In this document: one piece after another, positions 7,676 to 19,508 of the stretch
Layout: every line of letters starts with the position of its first letter
How positions within the stretch are numbered: position 1 is the first letter of the stretch
Assembly: GCF_946892675.1 (NCBI RefSeq)
Contig: NZ_CAMPOV010000002.1
Span: 840,338 to 904,337, forward strand
Reading direction: 5' to 3'
DNA length: 64,000 bases
Origin: Arthrobacter sp. Marseille-P9274
GTDB taxonomy: Bacteria; Actinomycetota; Actinomycetes; Actinomycetales; Micrococcaceae
The notes under the pieces: model-generated
The model's input: the letters and a program-made list of their open reading frames with translations, nothing else
Databases searched by the model: none
Told to the model about the DNA's origin: nothing
Translations under genes and position numbers: made by a program

Positions 7676-7713
7676 CCGGTGCCCGCCCCTCTTCGAAGAG
7701 CGGCGGGCACCGG
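7676..7713. terminator. Bidirectional terminator between malic enzyme and corA
   Basis: CCGGTGCCCGCC (7676-7687) pairs with GGCGGGCACCGG (7702-7713), with a smaller inner CTCTTCGAAGAG hairpin. It serves two convergent genes. Confidence 0.8.
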
Positions 7714-7716
7714 CCT

Positions 7717-8574
7717 TTAAAGCCACCTGTTGCGTCTGAACGCGACGTACAGCCCCAGGCTCATGGCGAGCATGAGCAGCAGTGCCAGCGGGTACCCCCA
7801 GAGCCAGTGGAGCTCAGGCATGAAGCGGAAGTTCATGCCGTAGACGGTCCCGACCAGCGTCGGTGCGAAGAGAATGGCGGCCCAGGCCGAGATCCGCTTG
7901 ACCTGTTCGTTCTGCCGTACCGAGGTCTCGGTCATCCGCTCGGCGGCCAGCGTGGCACTGAGGCTCAGCGCATTCTGCAGCAGGGACCGGAAGGCCTGGG
8001 CCTGCTGCTTCTGGCGTACGGCCAGGTCCTGGACATGCCGCAGCCGGTGTCGCACCACCGGGTTGGACTCCGGCCCGTCCAGCTGGTCATGCATCCCGGC
8101 GAGAACCGGCTCGTAATCGGTCGTCACACGGTCGAGGATGCCGGTGAAGGCCGCCAGCGGTCCCTGCCGCAGCAGGTGCGGATTCGCTTCCAGCGCCTGG
8201 AATACCTGGTCGAGGTCGGGAAAGTTGTCCTGTTGGACGGTGATGATGAAGTCCGGCCCCAAAAAGACGTGGAGTTCGCTGAACCTGACGCGGTTCCCGT
8301 CCTCCACATAGCGGGCCGGGCGCAGGACCGCCAGCAGCGTGGACTCGAAATGTCCCAGCTTTGCCCGGGGATGGCCCAGGCGGGCGTCGTCGACGAAGAG
8401 CGCGGGAAGGCTGAATTCCCTGGCCACGGCCTCGAGTTCAGCTGGATCAGGCTTGTGCAGGCCGATCCAGCTGGTGCCGGTGAGCCGGCGGCGCGCCTCG
8501 AACGCCTCGTCGAGGCTGTCGGGGCTGAGCACCCGGACGCCGTCGACGAAGATCTTGTTCCCGGTCAGCGCCAC
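7717..8574 (-). CDS. corA: CorA-type magnesium/divalent cation transporter
   Basis: This 285-residue protein starts at a GTG. It has the CorA architecture: a soluble N-terminal funnel domain, a long helix (about 150-225), then two C-terminal membrane helices separated by the pore signature YGMNF (in GTVYGMNFRFMPELHW). It would form a pentameric channel for Mg2+ or related ions in the plasma membrane. The C-terminus is basic, as usual. The gene starts 13 bp downstream of the crgA stop on the same strand, so the two are probably cotranscribed. It is a core gene in this position. Confidence 0.92.
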   Translation of the reverse strand: MALTGNKIFVDGVRVLSPDSLDEAFEARRRLTGTSWIGLHKPDPAELEAVAREFSLPALFVDDARLGHPRAKLGHFESTLLAVLRPARYVEDGNRVRFSELHVFLGPDFIITVQQDNFPDLDQVFQALEANPHLLRQGPLAAFTGILDRVTTDYEPVLAGMHDQLDGPESNPVVRHRLRHVQDLAVRQKQQAQAFRSLLQNALSLSATLAAERMTETSVRQNEQVKRISAWAAILFAPTLVGTVYGMNFRFMPELHWLWGYPLALLLMLAMSLGLYVAFRRNRWL

Positions 8575-8587
8575 GGCCGCTGCCGTC

Positions 8588-8839
8588 TTAGGAACGCCAG
8601 CGCGTAGTCATCATGAAGCCCACGATCGCGATCCCGAACCCGATGAGGATGTTCCAGGACCCGGCCGCCGCGATCGGCCACTGGGCCTCGGTGATGTAGA
8701 ACACGATGATCCAGAACAGGCCGATCACCATGAGGCCGAACATCACCGGCTTGAACCAGACGGGGTTCGGCTTGTACTGCGGTGCCGCCGCCGCCTCGGG
8801 CCTGCGCTCGGTCCGCTTACGGGGCTTCGACTCTGGCAC
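8588..8839 (-). CDS. crgA: Cell division protein CrgA
   Basis: This 83-residue protein has a basic, Pro-rich cytoplasmic N-terminus and two membrane helices (about 29-48 and 61-78) joined by a short loop, ending in TTRWRS. The layout, size and KPNPVWFKPVM segment are typical of CrgA, an actinobacterial divisome protein that binds FtsZ and penicillin-binding proteins and coordinates septation. It lies, as in related genomes, close to the pknB-pbpA-ftsW operon with which it works. A GGAGGA ribosome site lies upstream of the ATG. Confidence 0.93.
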   Translation of the reverse strand: MPESKPRKRTERRPEAAAAPQYKPNPVWFKPVMFGLMVIGLFWIIVFYITEAQWPIAAAGSWNILIGFGIAIVGFMMTTRWRS

Positions 8840-9055
8840 TGATCCTCCTTGCGGTCCGGCACCAAGCCGGGCGGGCCGCCGTCGTTATGGGAAAAACGGG
8901 AAATTCCGGCTGGCCGTACAAGGTATTCTGCATAGTGAGACTTTGGAAAACCAGCACCTTCTTGCGGTTTCAGTCTAGCTAATACTGCCGGCGGCCGGCG
9001 CCAGCCCACGGGCGTATGCCTGCGGCCGCGGCAGACGGGTGATGCGTGGAGGACC

Positions 9056-9877
9056 ATGACGGACGTGAAGGATGCAGCTGCGCCGACACGCCGGGCTGCC
9101 CACGGCAAAGCCAAGGGAAACGAACGACGGCGGCGCAGTCCGTTCCGGGTCATCGTTCAGGTGTTCGGCGAGCTGATGATTACGGCCGGGCTCGTGCTGC
9201 TGCTGTTCGTGGCCTGGGAGCTATGGTGGACCAACATCGAGTCGAACCAGAAGCAGGACGAGGCGCTCAGCAGCCTGTTCGAGGAGTTCCAGCAGGCACC
9301 CGCCGTGCCGGTGCCGCAAAACAGCGATGGCGGGGACTCGCCTGAGCCGGCCGCCCCGCCGGTGCTGGACGAACCGGCGGAGGGCGAGACTTTCGGCGTC
9401 ATCTACATTCCGCGGTTCGGCGAGAATCACGCGCGGCCGCTGACCGGCGGGGTCGGGCTCGACGTGCTCGACACGCTGGGCCTGGGGCACTACCCCGGGA
9501 CGCAGATGCCCGGAGAAGTCGGGAACTTCGCCGTCGCCGGCCACCGGCAGACCCATGGGCAGGTGCTGGACCTTATCCACACCCTGGTGCCAGGCGACAA
9601 GATCTACATCCAGACCAAGGATGGCTTCTACACCTACGTGTTCCGCAACAACCAGATTGTGATGCCGGACCAAGTGGATGTGATCGCGCCGGTGCCCACG
9701 CTACCCGACGCCAAGCCGACCGAGCGGTTCCTGACGATGACCAGCTGCAACCCGCGGTTCGGCGCCGAAGAGCGGATCATCGCCTACGCCGTCATGGACA
9801 ATTGGCAGCCGGCTTCCCAGGGGCCGCCGAAGGAAATAGCGGAGCGCGTTGCCGAGTTCTATGGAAAGGGAGGCTGA
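9056..9877 (+). CDS. Class E sortase
   Basis: This 273-residue protein starts at an ATG. It has a basic cytoplasmic N-terminus, one membrane anchor (about 34-56), a Pro/Gly-rich linker and a C-terminal sortase domain. The catalytic residues are visible: His163 in AGHRQT, Cys231 in TMTSCNP and Arg240. Class E sortases of high-GC Gram-positives attach LAxTG-type surface proteins to peptidoglycan; they replace class A in many actinobacteria. The 54-residue membrane protein that follows four bases later is probably translated with it. No sorting-signal substrate is encoded in this window that I could find. Confidence 0.92.
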   Translation: MTDVKDAAAPTRRAAHGKAKGNERRRRSPFRVIVQVFGELMITAGLVLLLFVAWELWWTNIESNQKQDEALSSLFEEFQQAPAVPVPQNSDGGDSPEPAAPPVLDEPAEGETFGVIYIPRFGENHARPLTGGVGLDVLDTLGLGHYPGTQMPGEVGNFAVAGHRQTHGQVLDLIHTLVPGDKIYIQTKDGFYTYVFRNNQIVMPDQVDVIAPVPTLPDAKPTERFLTMTSCNPRFGAEERIIAYAVMDNWQPASQGPPKEIAERVAEFYGKGG

Positions 9878-9880
9878 TCC

Positions 9881-10045
9881 ATGTACGCCTGGATCTTCCG
9901 GCATCTGCCCGGACCGCTGTGGGTGCGGATCATCCTGTCCTTGCTGCTGGTGGCCGCCGCCGTAGTACTGCTGATGGAGTACGCGTTCCCCTGGCTCTCG
10001 CAGTTCAATCCCTTGACCGACTCGACGATTGGCATTACTGAATAA
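9881..10045 (+). CDS. Small membrane protein of unknown function
   Basis: This 54-residue frame starts at ATG 9881 with a strong AAGGGAGG site (9866-9873), just behind the sortase stop, and ends two bases before the next gene. It has a short aromatic N-terminus (MYAWIFRHLPGP), one long hydrophobic helix (about 15-35) and a polar tail of about 20 residues ending GITE. The tight spacing on both sides argues that it is a real gene in a sortase / small protein / glutamine amidotransferase operon. I know no function for it. Confidence 0.8.
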   Translation: MYAWIFRHLPGPLWVRIILSLLLVAAAVVLLMEYAFPWLSQFNPLTDSTIGITE

Positions 10046-10047
10046 CC

Positions 10048-10692
10048 ATGACCACGACCCCGCGCATTCTAGTTGTCGACAACTACGACAGCTTTGTCTA
10101 CACCCTGGTGGGCTACCTGCAGCAACTCGGTGCCGAGACCACCGTTGTCCGCAATGACGACGTGACCCTCGAGGAAGCCGCCGAACTGGCCACTTCCCGC
10201 GACGGCGTCCTCATCTCCCCCGGCCCGGGCAACCCCGCCGAGGCCGGCGTGTGCATCGACCTGATCAAGTGGTGCGGCGACCGGGACAAGCCGATGCTCG
10301 GAGTCTGCCTGGGCCACCAGGCGCTGGCGGAGGCCTATGGCGGCACCGTCACGCACGCGCCCGAGCTGATGCACGGCAAGACCTCGCAGGTGCTGCACCG
10401 CGGGCAGAACGTCTTCGCCGGCGTGCCAAGCCCGTTCACCGCCACGCGCTACCACTCGCTGGCCGCGGTGCGCGAAACCATCCCCGCGGAGCTGGAGATC
10501 ACCGCGGAGACCGAGGGCGGCGTGGTGATGGGCCTGGCGCACCGTTCGGCGCCGCTGTGGGGAGTGCAGTTCCACCCGGAGTCCGTGCTGACCGAGTCCG
10601 GCTACCTGATGCTGGGCAACTGGCTCGAGTCCCTCGGCATGGAGGGCGCCGCGGCCAGGGCCGCCGAGCTGAGCCCGCTCATCACGAAGTAG
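10048..10692 (+). CDS. pabA: Aminodeoxychorismate/anthranilate synthase glutamine amidotransferase subunit
   Basis: This 214-residue class I glutamine amidotransferase has nucleophile Cys87 in GVCLGHQAL, His176 and Glu178 in QFHPES, and the oxyanion segment SPGPGNP. It provides ammonia from glutamine to a chorismate-binding partner for p-aminobenzoate (folate) or tryptophan synthesis; the subunit can serve both. No PabB or TrpE partner is adjacent, so which pathway it serves cannot be decided here. Position next to crgA, sortase and pknB is conserved in actinobacteria. The TrpG-type assignment is equally possible. Confidence 0.9.
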   Translation: MTTTPRILVVDNYDSFVYTLVGYLQQLGAETTVVRNDDVTLEEAAELATSRDGVLISPGPGNPAEAGVCIDLIKWCGDRDKPMLGVCLGHQALAEAYGGTVTHAPELMHGKTSQVLHRGQNVFAGVPSPFTATRYHSLAAVRETIPAELEITAETEGGVVMGLAHRSAPLWGVQFHPESVLTESGYLMLGNWLESLGMEGAAARAAELSPLITK

Positions 10693-10798
10693 CCCCTGAC
10701 CGGCCCGGCGGCAGATAACGGCCGCCGGGAGCAGCTGCCGGGGTAACGGGTGGCTACAAGTGGTCGCGGCCCGCCGCTGCGGGGCGCCAGCGGATCGG

Positions 10799-12760
<1,962 letters not shown>

Positions 12761-12787
12761 GTTCCGATCAGCGCGAGCCGTTAGCCG

Positions 12788-14605
12788 CTAGTCTTCCGGC
12801 GTGGGCTGGGTTGTCGATTCCGAGGGCGTCTCCGTCGGAGTGGGTTCTTCGGACGGGCCGCTTGAAACGACGTAGCTGACCGTGGCCCCCTCGGAGACCT
12901 CGGAGCCTTCGGCCGGGTCCACGCTCAGGACCGTACCGGCCGGCTGGTCGCTGGCCTCTTCGCCGGCCTTCTGCGGGACCAGCCCGAGTCCGATCAGCGC
13001 CTCGCGGACCTGCTGCTCATCCTGTCCGGCCAGGCCGCCGGGAACGCTGATGGTCCCCGGGCCCTGGGAGTATGTGACGGTGATCGTGGCGCCGGGCTCG
13101 ACGGCCCCGGCGGGATCGATGTCCAGCACCGTGCCCTCGGCCGCCGAGTTCTCCACCGGCTGCCCGCGCACGGCGAAGCCCATTCCGGACAGCTCGCTCC
13201 GTACTTCGTCGAACGGGCGGCCCTGGTAGGCCGCCGCCACCAGCTGGATGGTTTCGGGCGTCTGGGGCTGGGTGGGCGTCTGCGTTTCCTGCGTTTCCTG
13301 CGTCGGCTCGGCGCTCGTGGTGGTCGGCGAGGCCGAGCGGGTCGCTGTAGTGGTTCGTGTCGCGGGGGCGGACTCGGTCGATTCGCCGTCGGCGGTCAGC
13401 ATGGGCACCAGCCAGGCTCCGAGCAGCGCGAAGAGCACCAGCAGGATGAGTGCCACGAATGGCCACGTCCAGGGGCTTCGGCGCTTGGGCTTGGAGGCCT
13501 CCGGCGGGGCTTGTTCACTGTCGTCGTCGAGGTCCGACTCACGCCAGGCGCGCTCCGCGCCCAACGGGCGTTCCGCGGCCCGGGCCGCTCCTGCCGCCCC
13601 CGCAGCGCCTGCGGCAGCGCCGGCTGCTGCTCCCGCACCGACGGCGGGGAACTGCGACGTGCCGGAGTCGACGACGCGGGTGGGCGAGGTGCCGGCGGTG
13701 GGCACCGGAGCGGTCATCGCGCTGGTGGCGGAATCGGGACCGTCGAAGAGCAGCATGCCGGGCACCGCCGCTTCGGCGGCGCGGATGTTGCCCGCGCGGA
13801 TGGCGTCGGCGGCCTCGGCCAGCTTCTCGGCGTTGGCCGGGCGGTCCGCCGGATCCTTGGCCAGCATGGACATCAGCAGGGCGCGCACCGGCCGCGGCAG
13901 GCTCTCGGGCAGCGGCGGCGGCGTGTCATTGACCTGCGCCAGCGCGATGGCAATCTGCGACTCTCCGGAGAACGGGCGTGCCCCGGCGAGGCACTCGTAG
14001 CCGATGACGCCGAGCGAGTAGATGTCGCTCTGGCCGGTGGCCGTCTGGCCGGTGGCCTGCTCCGGCGCCAGGTACTGCGCGGTGCCCATCACCTGGCCCG
14101 TGGCGGTCAGCGGCACCTGGTCCGCGAGGCGGGCGATGCCGAAGTCAGTGACCTTCACCCGGCGGTCCGGGGTGATCAGCAGGTTGCCGGGCTTGACGTC
14201 TCGGTGTACAAGGCCCTGCGCGTGCGCGACGGCGAGGGCACGGGCGGTCTGCGAAATGATGGAGAGCGTCCGGTCCGGCGAGAGCACCTTTTCGCGCTCG
14301 ATGATCGTGGACAGCGGCGGACCCTGCACCAGCTCCATGACCAGGTAGGCCGAGCCCTCCTCTTCGCCGTAGTCGAAGACGTTGGCGATGCCTACATGGT
14401 TCAGCAGTGCCGTGTGCCGGGCCTCGGCGCGGAAGCGGTTCAGGAATCCAGGGTCCCCCGTGTATTCCTCCTTGAGGATCTTGATGGCGACAAGGCGTCC
14501 CAGGACCTGGTCCTGTGCCTTCCAGACCTCACCCATACCGCCGATAGCGATACGTTCAGTGAGCTGGTATCTGCCGCCTAACGTGATACCTGATGTAGGC
14601 CTCAC
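12788..14605 (-). CDS. pknA: Serine/threonine protein kinase PknA with PASTA domains
   Basis: This 605-residue kinase overlaps the pbpA stop by four bases. The kinase domain (about 13-275) has the loop IAIGGMGEV, Lys42, HRD at 134-136 and DFG at 154-156. An Ala/Gly-rich stretch (about 322-345) leads to a membrane helix (about 378-402). A Thr/Gln/Pro-rich spacer and two PASTA-like repeats (about 452-515 and 517-583) lie outside the membrane. The mycobacterial PknA lacks PASTA units, so this copy may sense the wall directly as PknB does. It is expected to act on FhaA/FhaB, FtsZ and wall enzymes, opposed by PstP. Confidence 0.94.
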   Translation of the reverse strand: MRPTSGITLGGRYQLTERIAIGGMGEVWKAQDQVLGRLVAIKILKEEYTGDPGFLNRFRAEARHTALLNHVGIANVFDYGEEEGSAYLVMELVQGPPLSTIIEREKVLSPDRTLSIISQTARALAVAHAQGLVHRDVKPGNLLITPDRRVKVTDFGIARLADQVPLTATGQVMGTAQYLAPEQATGQTATGQSDIYSLGVIGYECLAGARPFSGESQIAIALAQVNDTPPPLPESLPRPVRALLMSMLAKDPADRPANAEKLAEAADAIRAGNIRAAEAAVPGMLLFDGPDSATSAMTAPVPTAGTSPTRVVDSGTSQFPAVGAGAAAGAAAGAAGAAGAARAAERPLGAERAWRESDLDDDSEQAPPEASKPKRRSPWTWPFVALILLVLFALLGAWLVPMLTADGESTESAPATRTTTATRSASPTTTSAEPTQETQETQTPTQPQTPETIQLVAAAYQGRPFDEVRSELSGMGFAVRGQPVENSAAEGTVLDIDPAGAVEPGATITVTYSQGPGTISVPGGLAGQDEQQVREALIGLGLVPQKAGEEASDQPAGTVLSVDPAEGSEVSEGATVSYVVSSGPSEEPTPTETPSESTTQPTPED

Positions 14606-16053
14606 TTATTCAACACCGCCTCTAGGAGTTGCCGAGCGCTTGGACTTGTCAGTTGGGACCCGGTGGCCAGATCGACGTCTTCGATGACGACGCTCACCAC
14701 GGCCTCCGGGTCATCCGCCGGCGCGAACCCGGTGAACCAGGAGTTGTTGCCTTCGCTGCCGGCCAGCAGCTCGGCCGTTCCGGTCTTGCCTGCGACCTCC
14801 ACGCCCGGGATGGCGGCGCGGTTCGCGATGCCGCGGTCGACGGCGTTGACCATCCACTGCTGGATCAGCTGGGCGTTCTCGGCCGACAGGGAGCGCTGCA
14901 GCTCCTCGGGCTTCGGACTGTCGAGGACGCGCAGGTCCGGCGCCCTGACGGTACGGACGAGGTTGGGCTTCATCAGCATGCCATCGTTGGCGATCGCGCT
15001 GGTCATCATGGCGACCTGCAGCGGCGTCACGCGGACGTCGTACTGGCCGATGGCGGCCTGGGCCAGCAGGTCGTCGCTCATGCCAGTCGGGAACTGACTG
15101 GCCGTGACATTGACCGGAATATTGTAGGACTCCCCGAAGCCGAACTTCGCGGCCTGGTCGGCGATTGCATCCTCGCCCAAATCCATGGCTATCTGCGCGA
15201 ACGGCGTGTTGCAGGACTGCTCCAGCGCGAACGAGAAGTCAGCGGTGGTCCGCGCACTGCAGCCGCCGTTGACGAAGTTGGGCAGGCTGACGTTGGTGCC
15301 CGGCAGCGGCAGTTCGGCGGGATTGTCCAGCTTGCTGTTCTCGTCATACTTGCCGGATTCGAGCGCGGCGGCCGTGTCGACCAGCTTGAAGACCGATCCC
15401 GGGGCCAGCAGGCTCTCGGTTGCCGGGTTGGTGAACGGGGACAGCCCGGGGACTTCCTCGAGCTCTGCCATGTTGGCGGCGACCTCGTCCGTATTGTGGC
15501 CCGCCAGCTGGTTCGGATCGAAGCTGGGCTTCGACACCATCGCCAGGATATTGCCGGTCTTCGGCTCCATCACGACGATCGAGCCCTTCACCCCGTCGGG
15601 AATGCTGTCATAAGCGAGCTTCTGCAGCTCCGGGTCGATGGTGAGCTCAACCGAGGCGCCGGCGACCTGCGAACCCGAGAAGAGCTGCAGGATGCGGTCG
15701 TAGAAGAAATCGTTGCTGCTGCCGGACAGCTCTCCGTTCATCGCCGATTCCATCTGGGTGGCACCGTAGACGAGCGAGTAGAAGCCGGTGAGGGGCCCGT
15801 AGAGCTCCGGGTCGTTGTAGACGCGCTGGAACTCGAACTCATCATCGGACGACGGCACCGATTCCGCGATCGGGTTGCCGGCCACCAAGATGGCCCCGCG
15901 GTTCTTGTCGAAGTCCTTGTACAGAGTGCGGCTGTTCCAGTCGTTGGCATTCAGATCGTCCGCCTCGAAGAACTGCACGACGGTGAGCGAACCGAACAGC
16001 AGGGCGAACATGGCGATGGCAATAATCCAGGTGTTGCGGATGGCCTGGTTCAT
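14602..16053 (-). CDS. pbpA: Penicillin-binding protein 2 (PbpA), peptidoglycan transpeptidase
   Basis: This 483-residue class B PBP has an N-terminal membrane anchor (about 8-28), a dimerisation domain and the transpeptidase domain with all three active-site motifs: Ser220-x-x-Lys223 (SVFK), Ser280-Cys-Asn282 and Lys423-Thr-Gly425. It crosslinks peptidoglycan outside the membrane and pairs with the SEDS protein encoded just upstream. Starts and stops overlap by four bases on both sides, giving translational coupling with ftsW and pknA. Two cysteines (265 and 281) are visible in the domain. Confidence 0.95.
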   Translation of the reverse strand: MNQAIRNTWIIAIAMFALLFGSLTVVQFFEADDLNANDWNSRTLYKDFDKNRGAILVAGNPIAESVPSSDDEFEFQRVYNDPELYGPLTGFYSLVYGATQMESAMNGELSGSSNDFFYDRILQLFSGSQVAGASVELTIDPELQKLAYDSIPDGVKGSIVVMEPKTGNILAMVSKPSFDPNQLAGHNTDEVAANMAELEEVPGLSPFTNPATESLLAPGSVFKLVDTAAALESGKYDENSKLDNPAELPLPGTNVSLPNFVNGGCSARTTADFSFALEQSCNTPFAQIAMDLGEDAIADQAAKFGFGESYNIPVNVTASQFPTGMSDDLLAQAAIGQYDVRVTPLQVAMMTSAIANDGMLMKPNLVRTVRAPDLRVLDSPKPEELQRSLSAENAQLIQQWMVNAVDRGIANRAAIPGVEVAGKTGTAELLAGSEGNNSWFTGFAPADDPEAVVSVVIEDVDLATGSQLTSPSARQLLEAVLNK

Positions 16054-17492
16054 GGTTGCTTCACCTCCCTGGTGTTGTGTGTTCGGTTTCCATCAGTGCG
16101 GGTGCGGCTTGTCGAGCTGCGCCCTTGCACCCCGGAAACTGGCCGCGGTGGCTGCCCGGCGCCGGAGTGCCCGGGAATGGCCGGCCTGCGGGCGGCGTCG
16201 GAGATCAAGAGCAGCAGTCCGATGATCAGCCAGTTGGCGAGCAGCGAGGAGCCGCCGGCCGCCAGGAACGGAGTGGTGAGGCCGGTCAGCGGGATCAGGC
16301 GCGTCACGCCGCCGATCACCACGAAGCACTGCAGAGCCAGCGTGAAGGACAGGCCCGTCGCCAGCAGTTTGCCGAACGAATCCCTGGTCCCCAGGGCGGC
16401 ACGGATGCCGCGTGTCACCAGCAGGACGTAGAGCAGCACGATGGCCGACAGGCCGACCAGCCCCAGCTCCTCCCCAAGCGCGGCAATGATCATATCGCTG
16501 TTCGCGAATGTGACGATGTCCGGCCGGCCCTGGCCGAGGCCCGTACCGGTGAGCCCTCCGCTGGCCAGCCCGAAGAGGCCTTGGACGATCTGGTGGCTGC
16601 CGCCGATCCGGTTGTAGACCTCGGGATCGAAGGCATTGATCCAGCCGTCGATGCGGGCCGTGACATGCGGGAAGAGCTTGAACGCCACGAAGCCGCCGAA
16701 GGCGATCATCAGCAGGCCGATGAGGATCCAGCTGATGCGGCTGGTGGCCACGTAAATCATGACCATGAAGAGGCCGAAGAACAGGATCGAGGAGCCGAGG
16801 TCCCGCTGGAAGATCAGCACGCCGATGCTGACGAGCCAGGCGACGACCATCGGGCCGAGGTCGCGCCAGCGGGGCAGCTGCAACGGGCCCACCTTCTTGC
16901 CCGCCAGCAGGATCAGATCCCGGTTGGTGGATAGATACCCCGCGAAGAATATAGCCAAGGTGATCTTTGCGATCTCACCCGGCTGGAACGTCGCGAACCC
17001 TAGGTTGACCCAGATCCGGGCGCCGTTAAGCTCCACGCCGACGCCGGGAAGCAGCGGTAGCATGAGCAAAACGGCGCTGATTATCAGCGAGATATACGTG
17101 AACCGACGCAATATGCGATGGTCCCGCAGGAGCCAAATGAGGGCGATCATGGCGGCGATTGCGAGCCCGGTCCACATCAGCTGGCGTGCGGCGGCGGCAT
17201 CGCCGGTGGCGATGTCCAACCGGTGGATCATGGCCAGTCCGATGCCGTTGAGGGCGATCACGATCGGAAGTATTACCGGATCGGCATACTTTGCCCTGAG
17301 CCGCAGCACGATATGCACGGCCAGCGCCACCGCGGACAGAGTGATGCACTGCGCGAAGAAATCCTGGTCGAAGGCGCGGTCCTGGTCGAGGCCCACCAGC
17401 ATGTTCGCACCCACGCCTACAACGAGGGCAAGCAGGAGGAGCAGAAGCTCCGTATTGCGGCGGGACTTAGGGGCGGTCTGCAGTTCACTCAT
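16050..17492 (-). CDS. rodA: FtsW/RodA/SpoVE (SEDS) peptidoglycan polymerase
   Basis: I prefer the ATG at 17492 (480 residues) to an in-frame GTG at 17501, because AGGTGG is correctly spaced for the ATG and the ATG overlaps the pstP stop. The protein has about ten membrane helices and SEDS signatures such as GARIWVNLGFATFQPGEIAKI, the QRDLGSS segment and the GGTGLGQG region. SEDS proteins are glycosyltransferases that polymerise lipid II in the plasma membrane, working with a class B PBP, here the next gene. Whether this copy is RodA- or FtsW-like cannot be told for certain; the operon context favours elongation (RodA). Confidence 0.93.
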   Translation of the reverse strand: MSELQTAPKSRRNTELLLLLLALVVGVGANMLVGLDQDRAFDQDFFAQCITLSAVALAVHIVLRLRAKYADPVILPIVIALNGIGLAMIHRLDIATGDAAAARQLMWTGLAIAAMIALIWLLRDHRILRRFTYISLIISAVLLMLPLLPGVGVELNGARIWVNLGFATFQPGEIAKITLAIFFAGYLSTNRDLILLAGKKVGPLQLPRWRDLGPMVVAWLVSIGVLIFQRDLGSSILFFGLFMVMIYVATSRISWILIGLLMIAFGGFVAFKLFPHVTARIDGWINAFDPEVYNRIGGSHQIVQGLFGLASGGLTGTGLGQGRPDIVTFANSDMIIAALGEELGLVGLSAIVLLYVLLVTRGIRAALGTRDSFGKLLATGLSFTLALQCFVVIGGVTRLIPLTGLTTPFLAAGGSSLLANWLIIGLLLLISDAARRPAIPGHSGAGQPPRPVSGVQGRSSTSRTRTDGNRTHNTREVKQP

Positions 17493-19020
17493 TGGTTCCA
17501 CCTATGCACTCGGGCGGAATGGAAGGGCTCGGTTTCGGGCTCGCCTTGCCGGACGCGGAGGCGCTCGGAGACGCGGTGGCGGCCGGGATGGGTTCGGGGC
17601 AGTTGCGTCTGCTGGTAATACGCAGTTCCTCCACGATGGTTTCGGCGTGCTCCAGGTCCCGGGCCGCGATGCCGGAATCAAGGCGCTGCTGCTGGTAGAG
17701 CGGCAGGCTTTGCAGGGAGATGTTGTAGGCAGTGTCAAGGCGTGAAAGATGGATCGGCCCGAGGTCTTGGGAGACCCCGTTGAAGATCGCGACGCGGCCT
17801 TCGAACTGGGTGACGTAGTACTGGGTCTGGGTCCAGAGGTAGCCGAACCACAGGACGGCTACCACCAGCAGGGACATGACGGCCAGGAAGGTGGGGACGA
17901 TCCAGCCGCGGCGCAGCGGAGTGGTCTCTTCTGCCTCGTCACCCTCCGCCGGCTGGCTAGGAGCCGCTTTATGGGTCAGCAGGGCGGCGGCCCGGCGCTC
18001 GGTCGAGTGCTTGGTGACGATCGGGATCTGGCCGGTGTGGGTCGCCAACGCTGCCGCACCCACCAGCACATGCGGTTTGGTGGCCAGCTCGAGGCGGATC
18101 AGGTCCGCACGCACCGCCTCGACCGCGCCTTCGGTGGAGCCGTCGGCCTCCTCGGCGGCCGCGTCGAGGGTGTCCCCGTCGTCGTTATTGCCCTCGGGGG
18201 TCTTAGTTGTAGGCGGAGGGGTGGCCGCTGTGCCGCGGACCGCTTCCGTAGGATTGGCGGCGGCAGCCAGGGCTTCCGCCTGGGCGAGTTCTTCCTTGGT
18301 GGCTTCGGCTACCTCGATCATGACGACGGTGACGTTGTCCGGCGCGCCCCCATCGAGGGTGAGCTGCACCAGGCGGTCGACGGCATCCTGCAGGGAGTCC
18401 GAGTAGCGCATCGCGTCTTCGATGACATGGTCCGGGACCACCGTGTCCAGGCCGTCGGAGGAAAGGAGCCACCGTTCGCCCGGCTCGGCCGGATGGGACG
18501 CCAGGTCCAGTTCAGGGCTGGCGTCGACGTCGCCGAGGACGCGCATCAGGACGTTGCGGTGGGGATGCACGTCGGCTTCCTCCGGCCGAAGCCGGCCTTC
18601 GTCGATCAGCCGTTGGACGAACGTGTGGTCCACGCTGACCTGTTCGAACACGTTGTTCTTGAGTCGGTAGGCACGGGAGTCGCCGATGTGGGCGAACTCG
18701 AGCCTGTCATCGTGCAGCAACAGGGCGGTGACGGTGGTGCCCATGCCGGCGAGCTTGGGGCTGGTGCGCACAAGTTCGGAAAGGATCGAATTGGCGGTCT
18801 GGATCTCGTCCGCCAGTACATTTGCAGGGTCCTCATGGCCGGTGCGGTCAAGATGGATCAGGTCGAGGACCGTGGAGGCTGAGGCGACGTCGCCGCCGGC
18901 GTGGCCGCCCATGCCGTCGGCGACAACGGCAAGATGGTGGCCGGCGTAGGCCGAATCATCGTTCTTGGAGCGGGACTTGCCGACATCCGACCGCGCCGCA
19001 TAGCGCAGAATCAGTGCCAT
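17485..19020 (-). CDS. pstP: PP2C-family protein serine/threonine phosphatase PstP
   Basis: This 511-residue protein has an N-terminal PPM/PP2C phosphatase domain (about 1-240) with the metal-binding motif VADGMGGHAGGD (Asp35) and later DNVTVV. A long acidic Ala/Glu-rich linker (about 245-365), a membrane helix (about 372-393) and a short outer domain ending in a Pro/Ser-rich tail follow. It dephosphorylates PknA, PknB and their substrates. The linker is longer than in the mycobacterial protein. The gene follows fhaB after two bases. Confidence 0.94.
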   Translation of the reverse strand: MALILRYAARSDVGKSRSKNDDSAYAGHHLAVVADGMGGHAGGDVASASTVLDLIHLDRTGHEDPANVLADEIQTANSILSELVRTSPKLAGMGTTVTALLLHDDRLEFAHIGDSRAYRLKNNVFEQVSVDHTFVQRLIDEGRLRPEEADVHPHRNVLMRVLGDVDASPELDLASHPAEPGERWLLSSDGLDTVVPDHVIEDAMRYSDSLQDAVDRLVQLTLDGGAPDNVTVVMIEVAEATKEELAQAEALAAAANPTEAVRGTAATPPPTTKTPEGNNDDGDTLDAAAEEADGSTEGAVEAVRADLIRLELATKPHVLVGAAALATHTGQIPIVTKHSTERRAAALLTHKAAPSQPAEGDEAEETTPLRRGWIVPTFLAVMSLLVVAVLWFGYLWTQTQYYVTQFEGRVAIFNGVSQDLGPIHLSRLDTAYNISLQSLPLYQQQRLDSGIAARDLEHAETIVEELRITSRRNCPEPIPAATASPSASASGKASPKPSPSIPPECIGGTNE

Positions 19021-19022
19021 GG

Positions 19023-19508
19023 CTATGGCCTCAATTCAATGACCGTCTTGCCGATCCGGATGGGCACACCGGGTTCCACAGGCAGTGCACGAGTGAGCTG
19101 TGTATCCCCCAGGAAGGTTCCGTTGGTGGAACCAAGATCTTCGATGAACCAGCGGCTGCCTTGCGGGAACAGCCGCGCGTGCCGGCCGGAGGCATAGTCG
19201 TCCTCGAGGACCAGCGTGGCTTCTTGGGCGCGGCCCAACAGGATCGGGCTGGCGGACAGCGGCAATTCGCTGCCGGCCAGCGGCCCCTCGATCACGGACA
19301 GCCGATGGGCCTGGACCTTCGGCGGGCTCGGTTGCTGGGTGGCGAGCTCGGGATTCTTGCGCACCTCACGCGCGCTGGGTTGTCCGGTCTTGACCTTTTG
19401 GCCGATCATCAGGTCGCGGCGAAGCGCTGAAACGATGCTGATGATCAGGATCCACAGCAGGATCAGGAATCCAAAACGCAGGGCGGTGACGGCAAGGTCG
19501 CTGAGCAT
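19023..19508 (-). CDS. fhaB: FHA domain protein FhaB (FipA)
   Basis: This 161-residue protein has an N-terminal membrane helix (about 5-29), a basic linker and a C-terminal forkhead-associated domain. The phosphothreonine-binding motifs GRAQEATLV, SGRHARL and DLGSTNGTFLG are visible. It is expected to bind phosphorylated PknA/PknB or partners and link signalling to septum and wall growth. Its ATG overlaps the fhaA stop (TGATG). Confidence 0.93.
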   Translation of the reverse strand: MLSDLAVTALRFGFLILLWILIISIVSALRRDLMIGQKVKTGQPSAREVRKNPELATQQPSPPKVQAHRLSVIEGPLAGSELPLSASPILLGRAQEATLVLEDDYASGRHARLFPQGSRWFIEDLGSTNGTFLGDTQLTRALPVEPGVPIRIGKTVIELRP

